A stretch of 64,000 nt of DNA from Symbiodinium natans. Its lineage: Eukaryota > Sar > Dinophyceae > Suessiales > Symbiodiniaceae. The DNA is taken from NCBI GenBank assembly GCA_905221605.1, contig CAJNDS010000269.1:760828-824827 (forward strand), read 5' to 3'. The position numbers were made by a program, and so were the translations under genes. This document shows, one piece after another, positions 51,555 through 60,289 of this stretch. Numbering within the stretch: the stretch's first letter is position 1; the number at the start of each line of letters is the position of its first letter. Under the pieces are notes generated by a model. The model did not search any database. It saw nothing but the letters and a program-made list of their open reading frames with translations, and was not told where the DNA came from.

Positions 51555-52267
51555 GAAACCGTCCTCTTGGAGAGGAGTCCCCAGATCCTCTTCTTCACCG
51601 ACTGCGCTGGCTACCTCAGGGCCGCGCGGCGTCCGATGCGGAAGGAGCCCTACGTGGTTTACAACTGCATCGTGGAGCTGATCAAGTCCCGGCAGCAGAT
51701 GGACTGGAACTGCTACCGTGAGGTGGAGTCGCAGCTCGAGAAGCTCGAGCGCACGGAGCGCGTGGAGTTTATCTCGGGCTCCCGGCGAAACAGCCGAAGC
51801 AGCCGTGGCGCAAGCGACACGGCGGACCTGAAAAGCCCTAAGAAGTCTGCCAAGAGCAACACGCTGGGGAAGTCCATCGTGCTGAAGTCCCCTCTGGCTC
51901 TACGGAAGACCTACTGGAGGTTCTGGGCTTCTGGCACTGGCAGCAGCGACCAGCGCTTGCTGGACAGTGAGGTCTGCAGCTGCTTCGAGGGCCGGCGCGA
52001 GTGGCCTGCCGGGGTCACCTTACTCCAGGCCACCTTCTGGACTGGCCAGTCTACCCCGCGCCCAAAGTTTCTTACGTACCGCTACAACGCCCTTCAGACG
52101 GAGGCGGTGGGGGCTGTTCACAATAGGCTGGCAGACATCATGAACAACCATTTCGAGCGCTACACATTCCTGGAGTCCGTGCGCGATCGGAACAGGATGT
52201 CCGCAGTACCAACCCAGCTCGCCCAGCATCTTACCTACTACTGCAACATGGAGCTCGTGTCTGGAGA
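51555..52267 (+). CDS. Unknown protein, exon 2 of 5
   Basis: 713 bp open in phase 0. The N-terminal part ILFFTDCAGYLRAARRPM and KEPYVVYNCIVELIKSRQQM looks folded. The middle is a Ser/Lys-rich linker (SRRNSRSSRGASDTADLKSP). Then comes a second folded-looking part (YWRFWASGTGSSDQRLLDSE ... LADIMNNHFERYTFLESVRD ... LAQHLTYYCNMELVSGE). No family recognised. High GC and strong codon bias compared with the introns support real coding. Confidence 0.85.
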
Positions 52268-52347
52268 GTTCCTTGGGGATTCTTTTGGGAAGAGTTTTTA
52301 GTCCTGGTAAAGTTTTATTTTTTGCTAGAGTGCCAAGTTCAGTCAAG
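52268..52347 (+). mobile_element. Family I introner-like intron, 80 bp, GT-AG
   Basis: GTTCCTTGGGGATTC to GCCAAGTTCAGTCAAG. GTTC is repeated at 52268 and 52348. Splicing yields GEFIFYKDRK in frame. Confidence 0.85.
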
Positions 52348-52488
52348 GTTCATCTTCTACAAGGACCGGAAGTCACAGCTCTGGCTCGCGGACGCCCGAA
52401 ATCTGATGTTTGTGCCCAGCATAAGCCGATCCGGCCACGCGTCGAAAGGCGGAGGCGGAGGAGCACAGGAGGCTTTACCACAGAAGAT
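52348..52488 (+). CDS. Unknown protein, exon 3 of 5
   Basis: FIFYKDRKSQLWLADARNLM then FVPSISRSGHASKGGGGGAQ and EALPQK plus AT. A Gly/Ser linker lies between a beta-like segment and the next helix-rich part. Phases 2 and 2 fit both neighbours. Confidence 0.85.
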
Positions 52489-52607
52489 GTTCCTTAGGGA
52501 GACTTGGGAGTTTTTTTCTTCATATTTTGGGTACGATAACTCCTAGAAGCAGCAGCCAAAATTAGAATTAGAATAACCAGTTTGCAAGGGTTCCAAGTTC
52601 AGTGAAG
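52489..52607 (+). mobile_element. Family I introner-like intron, 119 bp, GT-AG
   Basis: GTTCCTTAGGGAGACTTGGG to GGTTCCAAGTTCAGTGAAG. GTTCC is repeated at 52489 and 52608. The ends are loosely inverted to each other. Splicing yields LPQKMFRYLSEEAL. Confidence 0.87.
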
Positions 52608-53165
52608 GTTCCGTTACCTGTCCGAGGAGGCCTTGCAAAACTTGCTGGTGGACGAGAAGGAGGGCCCGAAGTGCCAGCGGATGCTTGAGCTGATGATGCA
52701 CGACTACCAGGCAATGAAGGAGAAGTTTGGGGTTGACAGTATGCTGCGGAAGGTGCAGCAAGAGTTGGACGTGACCGTGCCGGTTCTGGAAGGTACGGAT
52801 GTGGAGGCCCTGAGCCGAGTCTTCGATATTAAGCCCGAGCATTTGGGTGCCGCAGCGGCCGCGCCCAAGCGGCACTTCCGCATCCCCTCCCCGAAGGCGC
52901 AGTCGCACGTGGGCAGGTGCCGGTGGTATTCCAGCGCTGCTGGGGCTCAAGTGCACGCGGCTGCGCAGAAGGTCCAGCGCCACGGCAGCCACATGAGAGC
53001 CATCATCGCCCGAGGCCGAGAGGAGAAAGCGAAGGAGCTCCGGGATGCCTGGCAGGACCTGCCACTGGTGCCCTCCAGTGCCGAGAGCGCCGTGACCATG
53101 GCCTCCCTGGCCCCCAGCGGCCCCAGCGGCCCCAGCGGCCCCAGTGCCAGCGCGCGAAGCCTCCA
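52608..53165 (+). CDS. Unknown protein, exon 4 of 5
   Basis: 558 bp: FRYLSEEALQNLLVDEKEGP, KCQRMLELMMHDYQAMKEKF, LRKVQQELDVTVPVLEGTDV and EALSRVFDIKPEHLG form a helix-rich region. Ala-rich, basic sequence follows, and a triplicated GPS tract (PSGPSGPSGPS) near the end. It ends CA before a GA donor. Confidence 0.85.
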
Positions 53166-53268
53166 GAGCCTTTGTTGTAGTTGGGTAACATTTTACATTT
53201 TTAAGGGTACTTAAACCCAATAAGGAATATAACTTTAAAATTTTAATACTATCCCAACCATGAACTAG
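53166..53268 (+). mobile_element. Family H introner-like intron, 103 bp, GA-AG
   Basis: GAGCCTTTGTTGTAGTTGGG to ATCCCAACCATGAACTAG. GAGCC is repeated at 53166 and 53269. This is the intact reference copy for H elements at 42373 and 51187. Confidence 0.87.
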
Positions 53269-53362
53269 GAGCCCGGGAAGCCCCGCGTCGCGGAAGGAGA
53301 GGCCGCACAGCAAGCGCTCGGCCAGGTCCAAGTTCTCGGGCAGTGAGAAGCCAGGCAACTGA
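53269..53362 (+). CDS. Unknown protein, terminal exon 5 of 5
   Basis: Completes Ser, then PGSPASRKERPHSKRSARSK and FSGSEKPGN with TGA at 53360-53362. Lys/Arg/Ser-rich tail. The five exons total 1,621 bp with compatible phases, giving 539 codons plus stop. Confidence 0.82.
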
Positions 53363-53374
53363 TCTGGCAACGGG

Positions 53375-53470
53375 GGGGGGGGGGGTTTATACATATATAT
53401 ATATATATGTAATTAAATATAAATATAATTATAATTATAGTTATAGTTATATATTTATATACATCTATTT
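53375..53470. repeat. G run and TATA-rich tract downstream of the gene
   Basis: A 13-bp G run, then (TA)n and ATAATTATAG DNA. Confidence 0.7.
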
Positions 53471-53539
53471 TTTGTTTTCTCCCTTATTGGGTGGATAGAA
53501 GGACCCTTTTGGGGGAGCATGTTGCAGAGAGTTTAAAAG

Positions 53540-53608
53540 CGGCCCATCCAAGGCAAGGTGCAGCCAAAGATTGAGATCGTGACCACGGCCATCGCGCAGG
53601 AGCTTCTG
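53540..53608 (+). CDS. Exon, unknown protein
   Basis: After TTTAAAAG at 53539. 23 codons, RPIQGKVQPKIEIVTTAIAQ then ELL. Donor GTGGGTGCC at 53609. Confidence 0.45.
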
Positions 53609-53759
53609 GTGGGTGCCGGCACGGGAGTCTGCCCCTGGGTAGGCCCTTACAAGGGATTTTTAGGGCTTAGGGTTTAGGGTTTAGGGTTTAGGGTTTATCC
53701 CTGCAAGGGATGTTTGTTCGTTTTCGCCTTTCGTGGGTTGAAGAGGATGATATTCAGCC

Positions 53760-54060
53760 TAAACCCTAAACCTAGACCCTAAATCCTGAACCCCAATTTT
53801 CCCACAAGCCCTATAACCCTACAAACCCTCTAAACCATACAAAACCCATAAGCCCATAAACCCCATAAACCCCATAAGCCCTAAAAACACCATAAACCCT
53901 CAAACAACCCTATAAACCCTCTATAAACCCTCTATGAGCCCTCTATAAACCCTACAAACCCCCCAAAAAAACCTCTAAACCCTAGAAACACTGTAAACCC
54001 TACAAACCCTCGATAAACCCTCTATTTAAACCCTCTATAAAAACCCTCAAAAAAAAACCT
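53760..54060 (-). repeat. Degenerate CCCTATAAA/CCCTAAA series
   Basis: About 300 bp of drifting units (CCCTCTATAAA, CCCATAAA) directly upstream of the next exon. Confidence 0.8.
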
Positions 54061-54077
54061 ATAACCCCAAAAAGCCC

Positions 54078-54170
54078 GAGCCATCCGAGGCCCCGAGGGA
54101 GACACCATGGACATGCTGCGCCCGAGCATCAGCAAGCCGGGCCAAGGGCTTCGGATGACGCGGACACCTG
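54078..54170 (+). CDS. Exon, unknown protein
   Basis: Frame GPEGDTMDMLRPSISKPGQG then LRMTRTP. Donor GTTGTTTCGG at 54171. The acceptor could be AAAAAG or CCATCCGAG. Confidence 0.45.
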
Positions 54171-54469
54171 GTTGTTTCGGTTAGTGGGGAGGGGTTAAGG
54201 TGCGCCCCAATTATAGGATCCCTTAAAGGGGTATTCTGAATGGGGGATACAGGGCGCCCTAGAGAATCCCTTAAAGGGTAGAATATAGGGGGAGATGGGG
54301 TATATACCCTGTATAGTCCCTTAAAGGGTACATATAGGTGGATAGAGGGTGCCGGATTCCCTCGTTCCCCTAAACTCGCCAACAGTAAGGAAGGCGGCCG
54401 TGCCATCTGCCCGAGCCGTGATGGCCTTAGCTGGCCTCGTTTTTTTTTTTTTACCCGGCGGCTCCTTCT

Positions 54470-54546
54470 GCAGTACCCTTGTGGGGTAGTATGCTAGTAT
54501 ACTAGAATCCCCCTACAAGTAACTAACCCTAGGAACTACATTGGAG
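54470..54546 (+). mobile_element. Family C introner-like element, copy 5 (77 bp)
   Basis: GCAGTACCCTTGTGGGG to GAACTACATTGGAG. A GC donor replaces the GT of the other copies. Flank GGCTCCTTCT on the left, CCTTCAGG on the right. Confidence 0.72.
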
Positions 54547-54549
54547 CCT

Positions 54550-54850
54550 TCAGGAAGGTACCAGAATGTGCTCTCAAAAGTGGTGTTGCAAGATGTCAAA
54601 GTGCGCCCAGAGCACGGTGAGAGCAAAGCACTTCGTTCCTGGTTGCTGGCATGTCCGCCGCTTCAGATGCACAGCGGACAGCCGTACGGATGATCTAAGG
54701 TGGTCGTTCCGGAGGGTGCAGCTCTTCAAGCGATGGCTAGGCTGAAGGCGGGGTTCCTCATCTGATGCGGGTGCCAAAGGTGCATTCCCCCCTTTGAGAG
54801 GGATCCGAAGTCCCTTATCATGCACAGTGTATAAGGGTTACACTACAAGG
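54550..54850. other. Unique stretch, no gene supported
   Basis: A minus-strand frame of 83 codons (54574-54825) has no recognisable motif. Confidence 0.35.
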
Positions 54851-54956
54851 GACCCAAATTAAGGGCCCATGCATGGGACCCCCCTAAACCCGAATCCCTA
54901 AACCCTCAACCCTAAACCGCATTGCAGAGACCTCCCATGGTCCCCTGGTGTGGCAG

Positions 54957-55030
54957 GCTTCCGTTGAGATCGAGCAGGAGGCGCTCTTCGAGACTCGGTC
55001 GCACCCAGTGGGGCCCAGTTTGCCCATTTT
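54957..55030 (+). CDS. Exon, acidic helix-like
   Basis: Acceptor GTGTGGCAG at 54956. ASVEIEQEALFETRSHPVGP then SLP. TTTAGGG units follow from about 55058. Confidence 0.5.
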
Positions 55031-55288
55031 GGGCTCCAGGTTCCCTTTTCTAGTTGGGTTTAGGGTTTTGGGTTTTGGGTTTAGGGTTTCGGGTTTACGG
55101 TTTACGGCATGTGGCCTATAGGGTTTAAATACCTTTTTGACCTTTTTGGGTTCCAGGTTGCCTCATCATTTCCGGCATGTAGGGGTTCTGGGTGTTTTCG
55201 GGCCTTTTTGGGGTTTGCAGGGGCGTTTTCGTGCCCTTTTGCCCTTTCCGGGTTCGATCGTCACCTTCTCACCATGGCTACTGGGCGA

Positions 55289-55359
55289 GCAAGGAGAAGT
55301 ACCGGGAGCAGCTGGAGGCCGAAAACCGTGAGAAGGAGGCAGGGGCAGCCCAGGCTCGA
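55289..55359 (+). CDS. Coiled-coil-like exon
   Basis: Frame KEKYREQLEAENREKEAGAA then QAR. Strong heptad-like Glu/Lys/Leu pattern. Exact ends uncertain. Confidence 0.5.
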
Positions 55360-55539
55360 GTTGTGAATTTCTTCTTCGTTCCTACTACTCCGAAACAAGC
55401 CCCGTAATCTCTATGCCCCTCCCCTAGAGAGTCCCTATTTCTCCCTATACCATAAATCATCCCTGTAAAATCCCTAAGAGCCACAGAGATCTTGCTTTTC
55501 ATTCTGGTGCCCCCAAAAAGAAGCCTCCCCCCTGGAGGC

Positions 55540-55660
55540 GTCGGGCGGCACTCCACGGGACAAGACGCTCCGACCGAGGGGCTCGTTGGCTGCCACGAGC
55601 TTTGCCCAGGATGTCCCTGGGCTCGGCCGCGCCGGAAGCGTGGCAGCTGGAGTCGTACCA
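55540..55660 (+). CDS. Possible exon, unknown protein
   Basis: One frame reads GTPRDKTLRPRGSLAATSFA then QDVPGLGRAGSVAAGVVPF. It lacks clear splice sites, and an A/T run and G run follow. Confidence 0.3.
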
Positions 55661-55793
55661 TTTTGCCTTTTTTTTTTTTTTGGGGGGGGGGGAGGGGGGT
55701 TCCCTTAGAAGCGTATCACACCCTCCCCCCTAAACCCTAAACCCTAAACCCTAAACCCTAAACCCTAAACCCTAAACCCCCCTAAGCCGCAAA

Positions 55794-55946
55794 GGGGCAC
55801 CGGAGTTATGCTGGGCCTCCAAGGAAGCAAGGGCAGCGAAGAGGCCCAGGCCGCGAAGCCCACGCTGGAGGAGCCCATGGACATGCCCCTCAACCACAAG
55901 TGCAGCTTGCTCGAGTGCTCCACGGCCACCTGCTGGGCACCTCGGC
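55794..55946 (+). CDS. Exon before the 88-bp telomeric intron
   Basis: CCCTAAA block upstream (55731-55780). One frame reads MLGLQGSKGSEEAQAAKPTL, EEPMDMPLNHKCSLLE then CSTATCWAPR. A second frame is also open. The donor is GTTTAGGG at 55947. The second frame is the one that joins the KRPETPDSSD ending in phase, so the frame is not settled. Confidence 0.5.
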
Positions 55947-56034
55947 GTTTAGGGTTTAGGGTTTAGGGTTTAGGGTTTAGGGTTTAGGGTTTAGGGTTGT
56001 AGGGTTTAAGAGGACCCTAAACCCTAAACCCCAG
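55947..56034 (+). other. 88-bp intron built almost entirely from inverted telomeric repeats
   Basis: Begins GTTTAGGG, runs through about seven TTTAGGG units and a short GTTGTAGGGTTTAAGAGGA spacer, then two CCCTAAA units and ends CCCCAG. GT...AG ends, with both halves self-complementary. Confidence 0.75.
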
Positions 56035-56097
56035 GTACTCAAGGCCGGGAACAAGTCCTCCCGCAAGCGGCCAGAGACTCCTGACTCGTCAGACTAG
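56035..56097 (+). CDS. Terminal exon, basic tail
   Basis: Acceptor ACCCCAG at 56034. 20 codons, VLKAGNKSSRKRPETPDSSD, then TAG at 56095-56097. An alternative frame ends RDS TGA if the upstream exon frame MLGL is right. Confidence 0.55.
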   Translation, partial: VLKAGNKSSRKRPETPDSSD

Positions 56098-56123
56098 AGC
56101 TGTCGCAGGGTTTGAGGACTGAT

Positions 56124-56229
56124 GATGTTCCCACTTTTACTAACAGCACTTACTAGGGATGATCATTGGGGGGGGGGGAGGTACTATAATCCCATTTAAG
56201 GACTGTTAGTATAAGGGGAACATCCCAAG
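56124..56229. mobile_element. Family A foldback element, copy 5
   Basis: GATGTTCCCACTTTTACTAA to AGTATAAGGGGAACATCCCAA, with arms ACTAACAGCACTTA and TTAAGGACTGTTAGT. Confidence 0.82.
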
Positions 56230-56655
56230 TTTGATGTGTTGCTTTTATACAGCCCAAGAGGATGTTAAAGATCTTGATTCGTATATGGTGGCATCTATAC
56301 CATAGCATTGGCACCTGCTGCTATCCTTGTACATAGCATGTTATCAATGCCAGGAAGCAGCTGAACAAGACAGCACAAGTTAGCATCGAGATGCAAAGTC
56401 GAAGACTTGCAGAAGAGCTGGCAGTGCTGGTCCGCCTCCAAGCTGTCTAAGATGGCCAGCTGGGACCCCCTATAGTTGTGCAAAGCCACTGCTATCTCAA
56501 CCGACAAAGCAAGCATGTGTGATATCTGCCGGTTCCCTAAACCCTAAACCCTAAACCCTACACCCTAAACCCTAAGCCACGCCTCAAGGACAGGACCTTG
56601 ACTCCCTAAGACAGCTCAGCTTTGTTTGGTTTTGGGGGTTTAGGCTTTGGGGTTG

Positions 56656-56741
56656 GGATGTTCCTTCCCCTTATACTAGCAGTCTGAATGGTGATTTTCG
56701 TTCCCCCTACTAGAATCCCTATTGCGGCCTACTAGTATCAG
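56656..56741. mobile_element. Family A element, diverged (copy 6)
   Basis: GGGATGTTCCTTCCCCTTAT and TACTAGCAGTCT. The right end TACTAGTATCAGG is eroded. Confidence 0.55.
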
Positions 56742-56759
56742 GTCATTTGTGCCTCTATA

Positions 56760-57360
56760 ACTTGGAGTTTGGGGGTTAGAGGTTATATAAACAGAGGTTA
56801 GGGGGACCGCTTAGCTATGCTTTTGTTTATCATATTTACTTCCAGTGTAACATAGAAAACATACTTGTTTATGGTTGTGCTAAGAGAGGTCTGGGAAAAT
56901 ACAGCCCACCGAGACCATTATAGATAACAAGGTATGCTCCGAACCAGAAGCATTTGCTAAGGTGCGCTTGCAGCTCCAATTTAGGGTTCAGGGCTTAGGA
57001 TTTAGGGTCCAGGGGTGTAGGGTCTAGGGTTTAGGATATAGGGTTTAGGGTTTAGGTTTCTTCAGGGTTCAGGGTTCTTCAGGGTTCTTAATGTGCGCTC
57101 TCGCCCTTTAGATCCCGCGCCCATGACGTGGTCCAAACCATGCTCGCGCCATGGTCTGGTGCACGTTGTTGCGATGGCCGGATGGCGTGAAAATGTGGCA
57201 GGGATGTACATTCAGGGTCATAGAGGTCATAAGAACCTTTCGTAGAATAATAAAGGTCATGACAACCCCAATACCGACCATTAACAAAAGTAGCCAAAAC
57301 AGTCAGACTGGTACAAGGCTGCCTAACCCTAAGCCCTAAGCCCTAAACCCTAAACCCTAA
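56760..57360. other. Unique DNA and telomeric blocks
   Basis: TTTAGGG variants at 56982-57090, CCCTAAA/CCCTAAG at 57325-57360. No exon confirmed between. Confidence 0.45.
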
Positions 57361-57385
57361 ATTGTGTTCCCAAGTGACATGGCAG

Positions 57386-57465
57386 GAAGTGCTCCAGCTG
57401 CTACGGGCAGCTGCGCCAGCAGCCTTCACAGCTCCAGAGCTCGTTCCCAAGGTGCTCGAAGCTGG
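57386..57465 (+). CDS. Exon, helix-like (ankyrin-like spacing)
   Basis: Acceptor ACATGGCAG at 57385. EVLQLLRAAAPAAFTAPELV then PKVLEAG. EVLQLLRAAAPAA resembles the second ankyrin helix plus turn, but no PLH motif is present. C-block upstream, G-block downstream. Confidence 0.5.
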
Positions 57466-57590
57466 AAATTGGGGGGCGGAGGGGGGGGGGGTTAGGGTTT
57501 GGGGTTTAGGGTTTGAGGTTTAGGGTTTAGGGCTTGGGGATGTTTCGCCTTTTGGGTGACGGTCCTTTGGCTGGAGACCCCGACTCTCAG

Positions 57591-57635
57591 CCTGAAGCTC
57601 GGATTGCTTCGTGCCATGTTGCTCTTAGGGCCTTC
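57591..57635 (+). CDS. 45-bp exon before a family D element
   Basis: Acceptor CGACTCTCAG at 57590. PEARIASCHVALRAF, phase 0. Donor GTAGCTGAG at 57636. Continues QRWGHAA at 57775. Confidence 0.5.
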
Positions 57636-57774
57636 GTAGCTGAGTATGTGCACTTTACACTTTTTGGAGCTGAGTACACTTCACACTTTTTGGGGATACG
57701 ATATGGGTTACTATCACCCCCCCCCCCCCTAGAGAACTGAAAGTGTACACCTTCTTGGGGGCTTGTGAACTCAG
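57636..57774 (+). mobile_element. Family D introner-like element, copy 2 (139 bp)
   Basis: GTAGCTGAGTATGTGCACTT to TTGTGAACTCAG, GT...AG. The GAGCTGAGTACACTTCACAC phrase is locally duplicated, so this copy is longer than the 36625 copy. Confidence 0.7.
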
Positions 57775-57805
57775 CAACGATGGGGCCATGCAGCCTGCCC
57801 TCAAC
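57775..57805 (+). CDS. Short coding continuation after the D element
   Basis: Reads QRWGHAACPQ in phase with 57635, then runs into a CCCTAAA block at 57803. End not defined. Confidence 0.35.
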
Positions 57806-57959
57806 CCTAAACCCTAAACCCTAGACCCTAAACCCTGAACCTTAACCCTAAACCCTAAGCCCTAAAAGCCCTAATTGTTTTAGTCTGTTTGGCCTCGTTT
57901 GTATACGGGGGAACCATCCCAAGGTGTGTAATCCCTGGTAGTGAGAGCAATCAGAGCTC

Positions 57960-58115
57960 TATCCCCCTTGGGAATTATTTTTAAAGTTTATATAAAACCC
58001 GAGAGGATATTGAAAAGGTTTTGGTTTAGGGTTTAGGGTTTAGGGTTTGGGGTTTGGGGTTTAGGGTTTAGGGTGATTTTTATTAAGGTTCTAAGGGGAG
58101 TATAGAGAGGGTCCC
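57960..58115. repeat. Family G repeat, copy 2, split by TTTAGGG
   Basis: TTTATATAAAACCCGAGAGG at 57983 and TTAAGGTTCTAAGGGGAGTA at 58084 match 62247-62320. About 50 bp of TTTAGGG (58023-58073) sits between, absent from the copy at 62.2 kb. Confidence 0.65.
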
Positions 58116-58122
58116 GGCGCAG

Positions 58123-58166
58123 GATGTCGAGCCGGTTGGCCTTCTCTTCCCCGGCCAGGGGTCCGA
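58123..58166 (+). CDS. fabD: Malonyl-CoA:ACP transacylase (FabD-type), exon 1
   Basis: Acceptor CCCGGCGCAG at 58122. DVEPVGLLFPGQGS plus GA. FPGQGS is the N-terminal signature of malonyl-CoA:ACP transacylase, which loads malonyl groups onto acyl carrier protein for fatty-acid or polyketide synthesis. The donor is GC (GA|GCCCGG) at 58167. Splicing to 58355 gives Glu where most homologues have Gln (GQGSQ). Family assignment rests on this and exons 2-4. Earlier exons with the start codon or targeting peptide were not found. Confidence 0.75.
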
Positions 58167-58354
58167 GCCCGGAGCTCGGGAAGAAAATCCTGTCGGTGGC
58201 ACACGACTTGGGTTTTTAGGGTTTCAAGTTTAGGGTTTTAGGGTTTAGTGTTCAGGGTTTAGGGTTTAAAGTTTAGGGTTTGGGGTTTCAGGGTTCAGAC
58301 TTTAGGGAATCTAGGGCTAGTCGCAGAGAGCCACTCTACGCGGAATGCCCGAAG

Positions 58355-58415
58355 GTATGTTGGCATGCTTGGTGGCGTGCAGGACATGCCAGAGGTTCAG
58401 GCGATGCTGTCTGAG
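58355..58415 (+). CDS. fabD: FabD-type transacylase, exon 2
   Basis: Acceptor ATGCCCGAAG at 58354. Reads (E)YVGMLGGVQDMPEVQAML then SE. This matches the family's YVGML region following FPGQGS. The donor is GC (GAG|GCCAGTC). The intron to 58535 (120 bp) contains TTTAGGG units. Confidence 0.72.
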
Positions 58416-58535
58416 GCCAGTCGCAGTGTGTTACTTTGCGGCGTCAGTCTGAAGAATGCTGCGGTTAGGGTTTAGGGTTTAGGGTTTTGGGTTTTGGGTT
58501 AGGGTTTAGGGTTTAGGGAAGTACTTGCGGCACAG

Positions 58536-58568
58536 GCACAAAAACTCCTTGGCTACGATCTCCTCCAG
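58536..58568 (+). CDS. fabD: FabD-type transacylase, exon 3
   Basis: Acceptor TGCGGCACAG at 58535. 11 codons, AQKLLGYDLLQ, matching the LGYDLL segment of the family. The donor is GC (CAG|GCCAGG) at 58569. Confidence 0.72.
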
Positions 58569-58729
58569 GCCAGGCATGATCACGATGAGGATGATGAGGA
58601 GGAGGGCAAGGAGGAGGTTGTAAGAGTAACAGGGCTTCATTCCGCGGTGGCACATGCGGCACAATCTCAGCTCAATAGCCGGGGTCCAAGCGAATCCTGA
58701 CCCGATTGCGACTAGTGATCTGCAAGCAG

Positions 58730-58775
58730 GTCTGTCTACACGGCCCAGAGAGCAGCCTGAAGGACATTCCGCCTA
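58730..58775 (+). CDS. fabD: FabD-type transacylase, exon 4 (3' end uncertain)
   Basis: Acceptor TGCAAGCAG at 58729. VCLHGPESSL, matching the LCL-GPE segment. The frame stays open to a stop at about 58861, but the sequence after GPESSL no longer resembles the family, so a donor is expected near 58765. The catalytic GHSLGE exon was not found in the rest of the window. The gene may be longer, rearranged or broken. Confidence 0.65.
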
Positions 58776-59058
58776 ATCTTCCTTTGCGCACTGCCTTGGA
58801 GACCAGGTCGGACATAAGCGAACCCGAAACTACCATGGGTACATGGACCGAAGGCATTCTATCATGGTGAGCATTGCTGCTCGTTGTAAATCCTAAACCC
58901 CAAAACGCAAATCCGAAAATCCTAGAGTCTCTAGAGCATTGCTGCTCTTCAATGCAGTGTTGGCCTGCAGCACCTTTCTTGATAGCACGTAAACGTGGCT
59001 TCCAGCGATGGAGTCCAGTATGGGAAACGAATACTGCCCTATACTGGGTTTAGAGAGT

Positions 59059-59325
59059 TTAGGGCCCTAAAACGAACGACCACATGAACGTACGCGCCCT
59101 TGCATGTGTCGTGTTACATTTCTTGCACTGCCTGACTAGCATCAACCGCGCAGCATAGACATTTCCATCAGCACCCCGCCCCAGCACAGCAATGCCGGGT
59201 GCTGGTGTCGAATTCTTGCAGCCCTCGGCCAGCGGCTTACAACGGATCGACAGGGAAAGATGGGACTGACAGCACACTACAACCCTAAACCCCAAAGCAG
59301 GCAACCCACAAACGCCTCTCGACAC
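59059..59325 (-). other. Minus-strand frame with a glycine-rich-loop-like motif
   Basis: 89-codon minus frame containing IAVLGRGADGNVYAARLM, which resembles a kinase G-loop (G-G--G-VY-A). No VAIK lysine or other kinase motif follows, so this is probably chance or a remnant. Confidence 0.2.
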
Positions 59326-59464
59326 CCCTAAACCCTACGTCATATACGTCCTAAACTGTCGATTCTAAGAGCAGCCTTATGCCTCCTCAAAAAGTGTACA
59401 TGTAACCAAGAATTAGGGTCCGATTTCCCTTTGCTTTCAGGGTATGAAGCTCACAAAACCCTAA

Positions 59465-59555
59465 ACCCTAACCCCCAAACCCCAAACCCCAAACCCCAAA
59501 CCCCAAACCCCAAACCCCAAACCCTAAACCCTAAACCCTAAACCCTAAACCGCGC
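59465..59555 (-). repeat. CCCCAAA/CCCTAAA array
   Basis: Seven or so CCCCAAA units followed by four CCCTAAA units, another amplified variant. A GC-rich possible exon at 59556-59650 (AEAEGLFPTATFGLDPWL) and TTTAGGG units follow. Confidence 0.93.
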
Positions 59556-59684
59556 CGAGGCTGAGGGTCTCTTTCCAACTGCGACCTTTGGCCTCGACCC
59601 ATGGCTTGTCTGTGCTGCGACCGGCATTGCATCCCGGCCAAGCGGGGGGTAGGTCTCTAGAGTTTAGGGTTTAGGGTTTAGGGT

Positions 59685-60250
59685 ATGGGGGGGGGGGGGG
59701 GAATTCTCTAAATTTGGGGGACCCCTGCGTTGGGAGGGTTCCTAGGGTTTAGGGATTAGGGTTTAGGGTTTAGGGTATTTCCCAAAGTTGGGGATCCCCC
59801 TATTTAGCCCCCCCCCAAAGAATTCTATAGTTCTCAGTACAGGAATCCGAAAAGGATACCCCTTTTTCTCGGACAACTCCCATATGAGGCCTCTGCTACC
59901 CTGAACCCTGAACTTTTCAGGGGGAACCTCCGAATTGGTGGTTACTGCTCCGGGGGGGCCAGAAGTGGTATGGGGAGTCCTCTATAACACAGTACAGGCC
60001 CTTAACATCTGGGATCTCCAAAGGGGACCACATAAGCCTTCCAAGATACCCTCAATCCCCTCTACTGATTTGTTTGTTCCTTTTTTTGTGGGGAGGGGGG
60101 GGGTGGGGGGTGCGGGCGTGGGGGTTGGGGTTTATAACCACTCCTTAATCCCTAAGCTCCTTAAGCCCCACGAGTCACCTCCGCTAGACATGTACTGCCC
60201 AAGTGAAGGTCTGGCTTCTGTGCAGCTTGCCTGCAATGGCTACTCGTAGG
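59685..60250. other. Unique DNA with G runs
   Basis: TTTAGGG blocks at 59660-59685 and 59750-59775. A + frame at 59935-60249 has no motif. Confidence 0.35.
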
Positions 60251-60289
60251 TTTTGAGGCTTTAGGGTTTAGGGTTTAGGGTTTAGGGTT

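Noticed and set aside
59059-59325. Protein kinase gene on the minus strand
   Set aside because: Only a glycine-loop-like string is present. The lysine, HRD and DFG motifs are missing.
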